From positions 1-35,569 of the forward strand of contig CAUAAZ010000022.1 of assembly GCA_958427145.1 (NCBI GenBank): DNA of 35,569 bases, read 5' to 3'. Below the pieces are notes generated by a model. The model was not told the origin of the DNA. It was given only the letters and a program-made list of their open reading frames with translations, and did no database searches. This document shows, piece after piece, positions 22,263 to 30,245 of this stretch (positions are counted from its first letter, which is position 1; each line of letters opens with the position of its first letter). The translations under genes were made by a program, and so were the position numbers. The stretch is from an uncultured Collinsella sp. Its GTDB lineage: Bacteria > Actinomycetota > Coriobacteriia > Coriobacteriales > Coriobacteriaceae.

Positions 22263-24713
22263 ATGCGGCATGTGCATATTCATGTGACGGGCATTGTGCA
22301 GGGCGTTGGCATGCGGCCGTTTGTGTATCGCGAGGCCATTGCGCATGGCATTTGCGGATGGGTGCTCAATGCGGGCGACGGCGTGCATATCGAGGCGCAC
22401 GCTCCGGCCGATGCGCTCGATGCTTTTGTTGCCGCGCTTTCTGAGTATGCGCCTGCGGCAGCCCGCGTAGAGTATGTCGAGGCTGTGGACTTGGCAGCCA
22501 ACGGTTGGGATACCGCCAATGAACAGGGTTTTCGCATCGTAGCATCGCAGGACCAGACCGCGCACACGACGCTCGTCTCGCCCGATATCGCCACCTGTGA
22601 CGATTGCCTGCGCGAGCTGTTCGACCCCGCCGATCGGCGCTATCACTACCCCTTTATCAACTGCACCAACTGCGGCCCACGCTTTACCATCATCCGATCG
22701 CTGCCTTATGACCGAGCGGCCACATCGATGGACCGTTTCCCCATGTGCCCCGCCTGCGCCGCAGAGTATGCCGATCCACTCGACCGTCGCTTTCACGCAC
22801 AGCCCGATGCCTGCTTTGATTGCGGGCCGCATATTACGTGGCGCGAGGCGGGCGAAGCCGCCGCATCGCCGGCCGTCGGCACCACACGCGAGACCAGTGA
22901 CGCCATTATCGATCGCTGTGTTGAGCTGCTGGCCAACGGCGGTATCGTCGCTATCAAGGGTCTGGGCGGATTTCACTTGGCATGCGACGCCTCCAACGAG
23001 CAGGCGGTAGCCGAGCTTCGCCGCCGCAAACGCCGCAGCAACAAACCGCTTGCCGTTATGGCACGCGACCTTGTCGACGTTGAACGCCTGTGCCATGTCA
23101 ACGACGCTGAACGCGGCCTGCTGGCCGGCAGCATCCGCCCCATTGTGCTGCTACGCCGACGCGCTGTTTACGAGAGCGGCGGTTCCCCCAACGCCCTCGC
23201 GCTCGCGCCGTCCGTCGCGCACGACCTTCCCGAGCTCGGTGTCATGCTCCCCTACACCCCGCTTCAGCATCTGTTGCTTGCCGCGGCAGAAGCCCGCGGT
23301 ATGTACGCGCTCGTCATGACCAGCGGAAACCCGAGCGAAGAACCCATCGAGACCGACGACGACCTTGCCTGGGAACACCTCGTTGCCGCCGGCATCGCCG
23401 ACGCGCTGCTCGGTAACGACCGCGCAATTCTGTCGCGCTACGACGACTCTGTGGTACGCGTGGTCAACGGCGCCGTTATGCCCGTTCGCCGCGCTCGCGG
23501 ATATGCACCCCAGCCGCTGCCGTTACCGGCGCTCAACGGCGCTCCGTCCTGCGTGCTCGCCTGCGGGCCACAACAAAAGGCCACGATTGCGCTCACGCGT
23601 GAAGGGACGAACGGCGAGGCAACCTGTTTTGTGTCGCAGCATATCGGCGATGTTGAAAACGGCGGGACCTTCGATGCCTGGAACGCCGCGCGCACGCGCT
23701 TGGAAAATCTCTTTGACTTGGCGCCCGCCGCCTTGGCCTGCGATGTACACCCCAGCTATCTATCGGGCCAGTGGGCGCGCGAGCAGGCGCGAAAATGCAA
23801 TCTGCCGCTCGTCGAGGTGCAGCACCATCATGCGCATATCGCGAGCGTAATGGCCGAGGCCATCGCCGCGGGCCGGCTTACAACCGACGCGCGTGTCCTT
23901 GGCATCGCCTTTGACGGCACCGGAGCCGGCACCGATGAGACCATTTGGGGCGGCGAGTTTCTTGTTGCCAGCCTTGGCGGCTTTGAGCGCGCCGCGCATT
24001 TGCGCACCTGGGCGCTCCCCGGTGGGGCGGCCTCCGTGCGCGACGCCCGCCGCAACGCCTTTGCCCTGCTCAGTGAGCTCGGTCTGCTCGAGCACCCAGG
24101 CGCCGCTCGGCTTTTGGACAGCCTCGACGAGCAAACGCGCAGCGTGACGGCCACCATGATCGAGCGCGGCATCAACAGCCCGCGTACCAGCAGCATGGGG
24201 CGTCTCTTTGATGCCGCGGCAGCGATTCTGGGCATCTGCGACAAGGCAACCTACGAAGGCGAGCCCGCCATCGAGCTTGAGGCCGCCGCCTGGCGCGCGC
24301 TCAGCAGTGAAAGTGCCTGCCCCACCGGAAATATAGCGGGCTTTTCCGTAACCGAATCATCCCGTCCGGACGCCTGCCATGTTCTAAACTCCAGATCGCT
24401 TATTGAGGCGCTTTTGGAGGGAATCAGGGCCGGCGTACCCGCCGGCAGGCTCGCGCTCGACTTCCATATCGCCATCGCGCGCTCTTCGGCACGAATCGCA
24501 CGCGAAATCTGTGCGCGCGAAGGCGTCGATACCGTCGCGCTCTCGGGTGGCGTGTTCATGAACCGACTTTTGCTCCAGCTCCTCACCCGCGAGCTCAAAA
24601 GCGCGGGCCTTGCTATCTTGGTCCCCCACACCGTACCCGTCAACGACGGCTGCATCGCCTACGGTCAGGCGGCGGTCGCGCGCGCTCGTCTTGCGCAGAT
24701 TGCGTCGCAGTAG
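22263..24713 (+). CDS. hypF: HypF carbamoyltransferase for hydrogenase cyanide ligands
   Basis: HypF uses carbamoyl phosphate and ATP to carbamoylate the C-terminal Cys of HypE, the source of CN- in the [NiFe] active site. The 816 residues comprise an acylphosphatase domain (about 1-90; GIVQGVGMRPFVYR), two zinc-finger pairs (CDDCLRELF...CTNCGPRF and CPACAAEY...CFDCGP), a YrdC-like domain (about 210-390; IVAIKGLGGFHLACDA, KRRSNKPLAVM) and a Kae1-like domain (about 400-810) with the metal-binding HHHAHIASVMAE, FDGTGAGTDETIWGGEF and SGGVFMNRLLL. The ATG at 22263 has GAGGGG 6 nt upstream. The gene is complete, with no frameshift. Confidence 0.96.
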   Translation: MRHVHIHVTGIVQGVGMRPFVYREAIAHGICGWVLNAGDGVHIEAHAPADALDAFVAALSEYAPAAARVEYVEAVDLAANGWDTANEQGFRIVASQDQTAHTTLVSPDIATCDDCLRELFDPADRRYHYPFINCTNCGPRFTIIRSLPYDRAATSMDRFPMCPACAAEYADPLDRRFHAQPDACFDCGPHITWREAGEAAASPAVGTTRETSDAIIDRCVELLANGGIVAIKGLGGFHLACDASNEQAVAELRRRKRRSNKPLAVMARDLVDVERLCHVNDAERGLLAGSIRPIVLLRRRAVYESGGSPNALALAPSVAHDLPELGVMLPYTPLQHLLLAAAEARGMYALVMTSGNPSEEPIETDDDLAWEHLVAAGIADALLGNDRAILSRYDDSVVRVVNGAVMPVRRARGYAPQPLPLPALNGAPSCVLACGPQQKATIALTREGTNGEATCFVSQHIGDVENGGTFDAWNAARTRLENLFDLAPAALACDVHPSYLSGQWAREQARKCNLPLVEVQHHHAHIASVMAEAIAAGRLTTDARVLGIAFDGTGAGTDETIWGGEFLVASLGGFERAAHLRTWALPGGAASVRDARRNAFALLSELGLLEHPGAARLLDSLDEQTRSVTATMIERGINSPRTSSMGRLFDAAAAILGICDKATYEGEPAIELEAAAWRALSSESACPTGNIAGFSVTESSRPDACHVLNSRSLIEALLEGIRAGVPAGRLALDFHIAIARSSARIAREICAREGVDTVALSGGVFMNRLLLQLLTRELKSAGLAILVPHTVPVNDGCIAYGQAAVARARLAQIASQ

Positions 24714-24847
24714 CTCGCCCTCGCACGCCGCCGCGCCCAGTCGTCTCACAGGCGTAACGCGTTTGCCCGCGAACCCCGCGAGCGCTACCATCAACTGATG
24801 GATTATTGAGCGCCTATCCAGCGCAAAGCGTCTAAAAGGGGAACATT

Positions 24848-25108
24848 ATGTGCCTTGCCGTTCCCGGTAAAGTAGTCAAACGCGACGATGGCCTCAAGGC
24901 CACCGTCGACATGATGGGCATCGAGCGCCCTGTTTCGCTGAGACTCGTGCCGACGGCGCAGGTAGGCGACTATGTTCTCGTGCACGCCGGCTTTGGCATC
25001 CAAATTGTCGACGAGCAGGAAGCCCAAGAGACACTCGAGCTCGTCAATACCATGACCGAGCTGGCCGAAGAGGACCAGCTCGCCACCAACCCGGCCGAGG
25101 CATACTAG
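24848..25108 (+). CDS. hypC: HypC hydrogenase maturation chaperone
   Basis: HypC is a small chaperone that, with HypD, assembles Fe(CN)2CO and delivers it to the hydrogenase large subunit. The 86 residues begin MCLAVPGKV, where Cys2 is the essential iron-cyanide carrying residue, followed by an OB-fold core (VGDYVLVHAGFGIQIVDEQEA). The ATG at 24848 follows AAGGGGA. The stop overlaps the hypD GTG by one base (TAGTG). The 134-nt gap after hypF holds only short imperfect palindromes. Confidence 0.96.
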   Translation: MCLAVPGKVVKRDDGLKATVDMMGIERPVSLRLVPTAQVGDYVLVHAGFGIQIVDEQEAQETLELVNTMTELAEEDQLATNPAEAY

Positions 25109-26220
25109 TGGCGGCGGCGCAGCCGGTTCGCTCCGGTATCGACTTTTCAGCATTTCGCGACCCCAAGCTGGCTCGCGAGCTCATCGAACGCATCCATGAA
25201 CTCGTCGGCGACCGCACCATCAACCTTATGGAAGTCTGCGGCACGCACACCGTGAGCATCGGCCGCTATGGCTTTCGCTCCATTATGCCGACGGGACTCA
25301 AGCTGCTGAGCGGCCCGGGCTGCCCTGTCTGCGTCACCGCCAACCGCGACATCGACCACGCAATCGCGCTCGCCAACATAGACGGCGCCATCATCACCAC
25401 CTTTGGCGACATGATGCGCGTGCCCGGATCGTCTACCTCGCTCGCTGCGCAAAAGGCGGCCGGGCGCGACATCCGCATCGTCTACTCCCCGCTCGACGCG
25501 CTCGACATTGCCGAGCAAAACCCCGATCGCCCGGTCATTTTTATGGGCGTAGGCTTTGAGACTACGACGCCCACCATCGCCGCCGCCATCTTGGAGGCCG
25601 AGGCGCGCGGGCTTTTGAACTTCTCGGTCTATTGCGCCCACAAGACCACGCCGCCGGCTCTGCGCGCCATCGCCAACGACCCCGAGACCGCCATCGACGG
25701 CTTTATCCTGCCGGGCCACGTCGCCACCATCACGGGCCTGGCGCCCTTTAGCTTTTTGGTCGATGAGTTCGATACCCCGGGCGTGGTCACGGGATTTGAA
25801 CCGGTCGATATCCTGCAGGGCATCTGCATGCTGGTCCAGATGGTTGTCGAGGACAGACCCGCGATCGATAACGCTTACCGCCGTGGCGTCAATGCCGACG
25901 GCAATCCCGTGGCGCGCCAGCTGGTCGAGCAGGTATTTGAACCGTGCGATACCACATGGCGCGGGCTGGGGCTGATTGCTAACTCGGGCCTTTCCATCCG
26001 CCCCGAGTTCTCGCGCTTTGATGCCCGTACCCGCTTTGACGTGCCCGTCGAGGAGACGGTCGAGCCGCGTGGGTGCCGCTGCGGCGACGTGCTGCGCGGG
26101 GCCATTACGCCGAGCAGCTGCCCGCTCTTTGGCCGCACCTGCACGCCCGAGCACCCCGTCGGCCCGTGCATGGTGAGCTCCGAGGGCAGCTGCGCAGCAT
26201 ATTTCCGCTACCGAGGCTAA
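25108..26220 (+). CDS. hypD: HypD, Fe(CN)2CO assembly scaffold
   Basis: HypD is a [4Fe-4S] protein that, with HypC and HypE, builds the iron cofactor. The 370 residues carry the conserved blocks MEVCGTHT (about 41-48, redox Cys), LLSGPGCPVCVT, FGDMMRVPGS, GVGFETTTP, LPGHVATITG and GFEPVDILQGI. A C-terminal Cys cluster (GCRCGDVLRG, SSCPLFGRTCTPEHPVGPCMVSSEGSCAAYFRY) ligates the iron-sulfur centre. The GTG start overlaps the hypC stop. The distance to hypE is 84 nt, so hypE may in part be made independently. Confidence 0.96.
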   Translation: MAAAQPVRSGIDFSAFRDPKLARELIERIHELVGDRTINLMEVCGTHTVSIGRYGFRSIMPTGLKLLSGPGCPVCVTANRDIDHAIALANIDGAIITTFGDMMRVPGSSTSLAAQKAAGRDIRIVYSPLDALDIAEQNPDRPVIFMGVGFETTTPTIAAAILEAEARGLLNFSVYCAHKTTPPALRAIANDPETAIDGFILPGHVATITGLAPFSFLVDEFDTPGVVTGFEPVDILQGICMLVQMVVEDRPAIDNAYRRGVNADGNPVARQLVEQVFEPCDTTWRGLGLIANSGLSIRPEFSRFDARTRFDVPVEETVEPRGCRCGDVLRGAITPSSCPLFGRTCTPEHPVGPCMVSSEGSCAAYFRYRG

Positions 26221-26304
26221 TTGGTTCCGCCGTTCTAACGGACGGCGGACCGGTCGACGCTGAGCCTCACCCATATAATTCCACCCACGATTGGAGTTTT
26301 CGAT

Positions 26305-27339
26305 ATGTCCCATAGCGTTACCGATAGCACCGTCCTGCTGGGTCACGGCTCCGGCGGCCAGATGATGAAACGCATCATCGACGAGGTCTTTTTGGATGCC
26401 TTTGGGTCGCCCGAGCTGCTCGAGGGCAACGATGCCGGCGTCGCCGCGCTGCCCGCGAGCGGGCGCATCGCCATGTCGACCGACAGCTTTGTGGTCTCGC
26501 CGCAGTTCTTCCCCGGTGGCAACATCGGCCGCCTTGCCGTGTGCGGAACCGTCAACGACGTCGCGACCTCAGGCGCCAACGTGCGCTACCTGTCGTGCGG
26601 ATTTATCCTCGAAGAGGGCTATCCCATGGATAAGCTCCGCCAGATTGTGCAGACGATGGCCGAGACGGCGCGTGAGGCGGGCGTGTCCATAATCACGGGC
26701 GACACCAAGGTGGTCGAGCGCGGCGGGGCCGACGGCGTCTATATCAATACCGCCGGCGTGGGCGAGGTGCCTGCGGGCGTGGCGCTCAGCGGCGCAAACT
26801 GCCAGCCCGGCGATGTCATCCTGGTCTCGGGTACACTGGGCGACCACGGCATCGCTATCATGAGCCAACGCGAGGGTCTGGCGTTTTCGAGCACCATCGA
26901 AAGCGACGCCGCGCCGCTCAACCACCTGATTGCCGATGTGCTTTCCGCAGCACCCGACACACGCTGCTTCCGCGACCCCACGCGCGGTGGCCTGGCCTCG
27001 ACGCTCAACGAGTTTGCGCAGGCCAGCGGCGTTGCCATGGAGATCGACGAGGATGCCGTGCCCGTGCGTCCCGACGTGCAGGCCGCCTGCGAGATGCTCG
27101 GCTACGATGTGCTGCAGGTGGCAAACGAGGGCAAGATGGTTGCCGTCGTGCCGGCCGAGCAAGCCGATGCCGCGCTGAGCGCCATGCGCGCCGCCCGCTA
27201 CGGCGAGAATGCCGCCATCATCGGCCGCGTGCTGCCACTTGCCGAGGGCGCCCATCCCGCCGTGCGCGTGCGCACCGGCTGGGGCTCGACCCGCATCCTC
27301 GACATGCTCGTAGGAGAGCAGCTGCCGAGAATTTGCTAA
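26305..27339 (+). CDS. hypE: HypE, carbamoyl dehydratase
   Basis: HypE dehydrates the thiocarboxamide on its C-terminal Cys to thiocyanate, using ATP, and passes CN- to the HypCD complex. The 344 residues belong to the PurM/SelD fold: LLGHGSGGQMM at the N-terminus, DSFVVSPQFFPGGNIGRLAVCGTVND, GDTKVVERG, SGTLGDHGIAIM and FRDPTRGGLASTLNE. The chain ends PRIC, with the required terminal Cys intact, so the protein should be functional. The ATG at 26305 has GGAG 8 nt upstream. It is the last hyp gene here; hypA and hypB are not in the window. Confidence 0.96.
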   Translation: MSHSVTDSTVLLGHGSGGQMMKRIIDEVFLDAFGSPELLEGNDAGVAALPASGRIAMSTDSFVVSPQFFPGGNIGRLAVCGTVNDVATSGANVRYLSCGFILEEGYPMDKLRQIVQTMAETAREAGVSIITGDTKVVERGGADGVYINTAGVGEVPAGVALSGANCQPGDVILVSGTLGDHGIAIMSQREGLAFSSTIESDAAPLNHLIADVLSAAPDTRCFRDPTRGGLASTLNEFAQASGVAMEIDEDAVPVRPDVQAACEMLGYDVLQVANEGKMVAVVPAEQADAALSAMRAARYGENAAIIGRVLPLAEGAHPAVRVRTGWGSTRILDMLVGEQLPRIC

Positions 27340-27444
27340 CGACAAAGGCTCAGGGCTATTAAAGATATTCAGATTCCAAACATGCCCGGCACGCATGCCC
27401 AGTATCATGGGGTGCGTTTTACAACTCAAGCGGCAGGAGCACCC

Positions 27445-28113
27445 ATGGCAGCAGCTTTTTCCCATGTGATCTTTGACCTGGACGGCACCATTCTCAACAC
27501 GCTCGAGGACCTGGCGGCCGCCGGCAACCATACCTGCGAGGCGCACGGCTGGCCCACGTTTGCCGTTGACGAGTACCGCTACAAGGTGGGAAACGGCATG
27601 CTCAAGCTGGTTGAGCGCTTTATGCCCGCCGAGTACGCAGGCGACGGCCGCATGTTTGAGCAGACGCTTGCCGAGTTTAGGGCTTACTACGGCGAGCACA
27701 AGGAGGACCACACCGCCCCCTATGCCGGCACAATCGAGATGCTCGACCGCCTGCGTGCCGCGGGCGTGCAGCTTGCCGTGCTCACCAACAAGGACCACAT
27801 CTCGGCGGCTCCGCTTATCGAGAAGTATTTTGGTTCCGAGCGCTTTGTGCTGGTACAGGGCCGCGTCGATGCGTTTCCTCCCAAGCCCGAGGCACCTGTT
27901 ACGCTGCATGTGATGAAAGAGCTAGGCGCCGATCCGTCGACCACGCTCTATGTGGGCGATTCCAATGTCGATATCCTGACCGGCCACAACGCCGGCCTTA
28001 AGAGTGCGGGCGTCAGCTGGGGCTTCCGCGGCCGCGCAGAGCTGGAAGCCGCCGGCGCCGACTACGTGGTGGACACCCAAGACGAGCTAGCGGCGCTGAT
28101 CCTGGGCGAGTAA
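27445..28113 (+). CDS. HAD-family phosphatase (phosphoglycolate phosphatase-like)
   Basis: This is a 222-residue haloacid dehalogenase-type hydrolase. Motif I is FDLDGTILNT (nucleophile Asp and acid Asp), motif II LTNKD (VLTNKDHI), motif III Lys in PPKPEAP, and motif IV VGDSNVDILTGHNAG. The helical cap between motifs I and II (about 15-85) places it with Gph/PGMB-type phosphatases; the substrate is probably a small phosphate ester, but phosphoglycolate itself is only one option. The ATG at 27445 has AGGAG 5 nt upstream, so the 21 extra codons upstream (from 27382) are not coding. It lies 105 nt past hypE. Confidence 0.9.
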   Translation: MAAAFSHVIFDLDGTILNTLEDLAAAGNHTCEAHGWPTFAVDEYRYKVGNGMLKLVERFMPAEYAGDGRMFEQTLAEFRAYYGEHKEDHTAPYAGTIEMLDRLRAAGVQLAVLTNKDHISAAPLIEKYFGSERFVLVQGRVDAFPPKPEAPVTLHVMKELGADPSTTLYVGDSNVDILTGHNAGLKSAGVSWGFRGRAELEAAGADYVVDTQDELAALILGE

Positions 28114-28155
28114 CGAGCGACACTGCTTAACGCAGCTGCGACAATTCTTCCGCGC

Positions 28156-28325
28156 GGAAAGCGCATCCCGTTTTGGAGCTCCGGAATGGGATGCGCTTTC
28201 CGTTTGAGGCGCATCAGGGAAACCGCATCCCGTTTCAGAGCAATATTCCGGGTCGCACTTTCCGCAACCCGCCCCATCCGGAAAATGCGACCCACTATTC
28301 GGCCAAAAACCGGGTCGCGGTTTCC
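28156..28325. repeat. Triple-palindrome element, copy 2 (46-16-46-16-46)
   Basis: Units at 28156-28201, 28218-28263 and 28280-28325 have 16-nt spacers, exactly as copy 1 at 13116-13285. Unit a is a perfect palindrome in its 14-nt arms (GGAAAGCGCATCCC). Unit b starts GGAAACCGCATCCCGTTT, as unit b of copy 1 does but for one base. Both copies are followed by CAAGCAC. The 475-bp gap 28114-28588 is almost entirely repeats. Confidence 0.9.
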
Positions 28326-28345
28326 CAAGCACTCGATGCAACGCT

Positions 28346-28397
28346 GGCACAAGGAGTGTCCCCAACTGCCGGCAGAAAAGGAACGTCCCCAAGTGCC
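28346..28397. repeat. Nested REP-like palindromes with GTCCCC loops
   Basis: The order is GGCAC, AAGGAGTGTCCCCAA, CTGCC, GGCAG, AAAAGGAACGTCCCCAA, GTGCC. The outer arms pair with each other and the inner CTGCC-GGCAG pair is adjacent. The two 15- to 17-nt inserts are related to each other and to the loop of the AGTCATT family. Confidence 0.65.
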
Positions 28398-28418
28398 GCC
28401 CCAATGACCACCATGGCA

Positions 28419-28585
28419 ACGCCGCAGGTAGAGGGCGGACAGCGAAAACGCCCCTAAGCGAGCAAGGTGACGTGAAATGAAAGGGCGCTGACCTTCTGGT
28501 CGCGCCCTTGAAATTGAGCGTCAGATTGCCGCTCTGGCGGGCTTGCAGCGTCGAGCAGTTGCGGCGTTTGGTAAAACGCCGCAAC
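28419..28585 (-). ncRNA. Dispersed structured element, copy B (after the lipoprotein gene)
   Basis: This has the same layout as copies A and C. Hairpin 1 (28558-28585, arms GTTGCGGCGTTT and complement, loop GGTA) ends 3 nt from the lipoprotein stop. Hairpin 2 (28481-28509) has arms AAGGGCGC and tip GACC-TTCT-GGTC. TGACG/CGTCA pairing encloses hairpin 2. The block CCGCAGGTAGAG, then GCGGACAGCGA, follows on the plus strand. Hairpin 2 is a likely transcript end for the lipoprotein gene. Confidence 0.6.
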
Positions 28586-28588
28586 GAA

Positions 28589-29146
28589 CTAGCTCAGCAT
28601 TGCATCCATCATCTCGGAGTTGACGGAGTCGTCGGCAGACCACTCGCCGTCGTCGTTGCAGGTGTACTTGAAGATGACCGTGGTCTTCCTGGGCTCGGTG
28701 GCCTTGGTCACATCGACCATAACCTGACCGGCCATCTTGTACAGCTCGTCATCGGAAGGAACCGTATCAAGCGCGGCAACCTTCTCCTGATACTGGGTGG
28801 AGAAGTCCTCGACAATCTTGTTCATAGACTTGCATGTGATAGAGACCTCGGCGGTCGCGACGCCCTTGTCCTCGTCGACCGTCACGTCGCCGATCTTGTA
28901 GTCAAAGCCCTCGAGATAGGTCTTGGCATACTCCTTGGGATCGATACCCAGCTGCTCGAACTCGTCGCCCGAAGCCTCCTCCAGACCAGAGAGGAAGTCG
29001 TCGCCACCGTTCTTGACCTCGTCAAACTGCGTCGTAAGATCCTCGGTGATGAGCTCCTCAACCGAAGGACCTCCACAGCCGGAAAGCACGACCACACATG
29101 CAACCAAGACGGCCATGAGGGGCGCAAGCAGCAGCTTCTTTTTCAT
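28589..29146 (-). CDS. Lipoprotein of unknown function
   Basis: This secreted lipoprotein has 185 residues before processing. The signal peptide MKKKLLLAPLMAVLVACVVV is followed by the lipobox LSGC, so Cys24 should be lipidated and the protein anchored on the outer face of the membrane. The mature part is acidic and soluble: VEELITEDLTTQFDEVKNGGDDFLSGL, a central IGDVTVDEDKGVATAEVSITCKSM strand region, and a last part with KTTVIFKYTCNDDGEW, whose two Cys may pair. It resembles small DUF-type lipoproteins of Gram-positive bacteria, but I cannot name one safely. The ATG at 29146 has GGGAGGA upstream; the longer frame is spurious. Confidence 0.85.
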   Translation of the reverse strand: MKKKLLLAPLMAVLVACVVVLSGCGGPSVEELITEDLTTQFDEVKNGGDDFLSGLEEASGDEFEQLGIDPKEYAKTYLEGFDYKIGDVTVDEDKGVATAEVSITCKSMNKIVEDFSTQYQEKVAALDTVPSDDELYKMAGQVMVDVTKATEPRKTTVIFKYTCNDDGEWSADDSVNSEMMDAMLS

Positions 29147-29211
29147 GTTGTTCCTCCCAATGAGCGGCACTGCGCTTCCCAGACGCGGCGCACGTTGTAA
29201 TAAGTAAGCCC

Positions 29212-29241
29212 ATACTATCCGCTTATGAACACCCTCGGCAA
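29212..29241 (-). promoter_or_regulatory. Promoter of the lipoprotein gene
   Basis: On the minus strand, TTGCCG (29236-29241) and TAGTAT (29212-29217) are separated by 18 nt, about 65 nt before the start codon. Confidence 0.5.
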
Positions 29242-29327
29242 TGCGAAGGCACGGTCGGTTCGTTTTAGCGTCCGAACGGTTTGCAAGCCCGCCCAACGTG
29301 CAATAAAACGCTTTCCCGCGGTGCAAT

Positions 29328-29357
29328 AAAAAAGGTGGCCGGAAAACCCTACCACCC
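29328..29357 (-). terminator. Terminator of the EIIA gene
   Basis: A GGTGG / CCACC stem with inner GG / CC pairing is followed on the minus strand by six T (29328-29333). It starts about 26 nt past the EIIA stop. Confidence 0.75.
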
Positions 29358-29382
29358 TTGCACATCCTTTGGATGCCGCAAT

Positions 29383-29919
29383 TTACTTGCGGACGACCTT
29401 AACGATGGCGTCACCGGCGGCGACAGCGGAGTCGGCCTCGACGGCGAGTTCGACATCGGCAAACTCGGCGGTGTTGGACACGGCCACGACGACGCAGTCC
29501 TTGTAACCGGCGGCAGCAATCTTGGCGCGGTCGATCTTGAGGATGGGCTGGCCGGCCTTCACGACGTCGTCGGCCTTGACGAAGCCCTCGAAGCCGTCAC
29601 CGTTCATGTTGACGGTATCGACGCCAACGTGCACCAGAACCTCGATGCCGCTATCGGACTGCAGACCCACGGCGTGACCCATGGTGACGGTCACCTTACC
29701 GTCGCAGGGAGCGTAGACCAGATCGTCCTCGGGCCACACGGCACAGCCCTTGCCCAGAACCTCGCCACCAAAGACGGGATCGGGCACGTCAGCCATCTTG
29801 ATGACCTTGCCCTTGACGGGCGAGCACAGCACGTCGGCACCAGCAGAAGCAGAGATGGAGGCCGGAGCAGCGGCAGCCGCGGGCTCAGCCTTCTTCTTGA
29901 ACATGTCAAACAGACCCAT
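29383..29919 (-). CDS. crr: PTS EIIA component, glucose type
   Basis: This cytoplasmic phosphocarrier takes phosphate from HPr and passes it to EIIB of a glucose-type sugar permease; in some bacteria it also controls other uptake systems. The 178 residues comprise an N-terminal linker rich in Ala (about 8-28, FKKKAEPAAAAAPAS) and the EIIA beta-sandwich: SPVKGKVIKMADVPDPVFGGEVLGKG, and both active-site His in MGHAVGLQSDSGIEVLVHVGVDTV (second His phosphorylated, first assisting). The ATG at 29919 has AGAGGAG upstream. It is a stand-alone domain, not fused to EIIBC, so the cognate permease lies elsewhere. Confidence 0.95.
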   Translation of the reverse strand: MGLFDMFKKKAEPAAAAAPASISASAGADVLCSPVKGKVIKMADVPDPVFGGEVLGKGCAVWPEDDLVYAPCDGKVTVTMGHAVGLQSDSGIEVLVHVGVDTVNMNGDGFEGFVKADDVVKAGQPILKIDRAKIAAAGYKDCVVVAVSNTAEFADVELAVEADSAVAAGDAIVKVVRK

Positions 29920-29968
29920 ACGTTTTCTCCTCTTGATTAAGCGCAACGTTGTGCGCATGCCTACGGTA

Positions 29969-29997
29969 ATTATAGTGCCAAATGGTTCAAATGCTAA
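29969..29997 (-). promoter_or_regulatory. Promoter of the EIIA gene
   Basis: On the minus strand, a consensus -10 TATAAT (29969-29974) lies 17 nt from TTAGCA (29992-29997). Transcription would start near 29962. A near-palindrome, GCGCAACGTTGTGCGC, at 29941-29956 lies just downstream and could be an operator. Confidence 0.7.
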
Positions 29998-30002
29998 GGT
30001 GG

Positions 30003-30165
30003 GGACTCGAATCGCGAGCCCTTCCCGGTAGTGCTCGTGGGACGAGCATCTCCTTTGCATCGCGGGTCGATAAGCCGAGTATCGTCTGCGCACGGGACGG
30101 GCAGAAGCGGGCGCACCAAACCCGATACTTCTTTTCGCTCTCGAGTCCTGCCGCCGCCCCGTCCC
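30003..30165 (+). ncRNA. Candidate structured leader upstream of the RpiR gene
   Basis: Three long-range perfect pairings are visible. GGACTCGA (30003-30010) pairs with TCGAGTCC (30141-30148), AGTATCG (30078-30084) with CGATACT (30123-30129), and GGGACGGG (30094-30101) with CCCGTCCC (30158-30165). The first two nest and the third crosses both as a pseudoknot. A local hairpin, TGCTCGT-GGG-ACGAGCA, lies at 30032-30048. It sits between the EIIA promoter and the rpiR start, so only the plus-strand transcript could use it as a leader. No known riboswitch is recognised. Confidence 0.4.
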
Positions 30166-30190
30166 TGGCACTTCCTGATACCGACCGAAA

Positions 30191-30223
30191 CGTGCCAAAA
30201 TAAACCCGTCCCTTTTTGGTAGG
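30191..30223. repeat. REP-like palindrome, GCCAAAA arms
   Basis: GCCAAAA and TTTTGGT arms surround TAAACCCGTCCC. It is closely related to element 2 at 22210-22244. It ends about 20 nt before the rpiR start codon, so it could affect translation of that gene. Confidence 0.7.
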
Positions 30224-30245
30224 TTTGGCGAGTGTGGGAGTTCGC

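Noticed and set aside
29998..30022. tRNA gene or tRNA 3' remnant (minus strand reads ATTCGAGTCCCCACC)
   Set aside because: The T-stem does not pair (base 53 is not G and CCCCA has no partner), and no D-arm or anticodon arm is found upstream.
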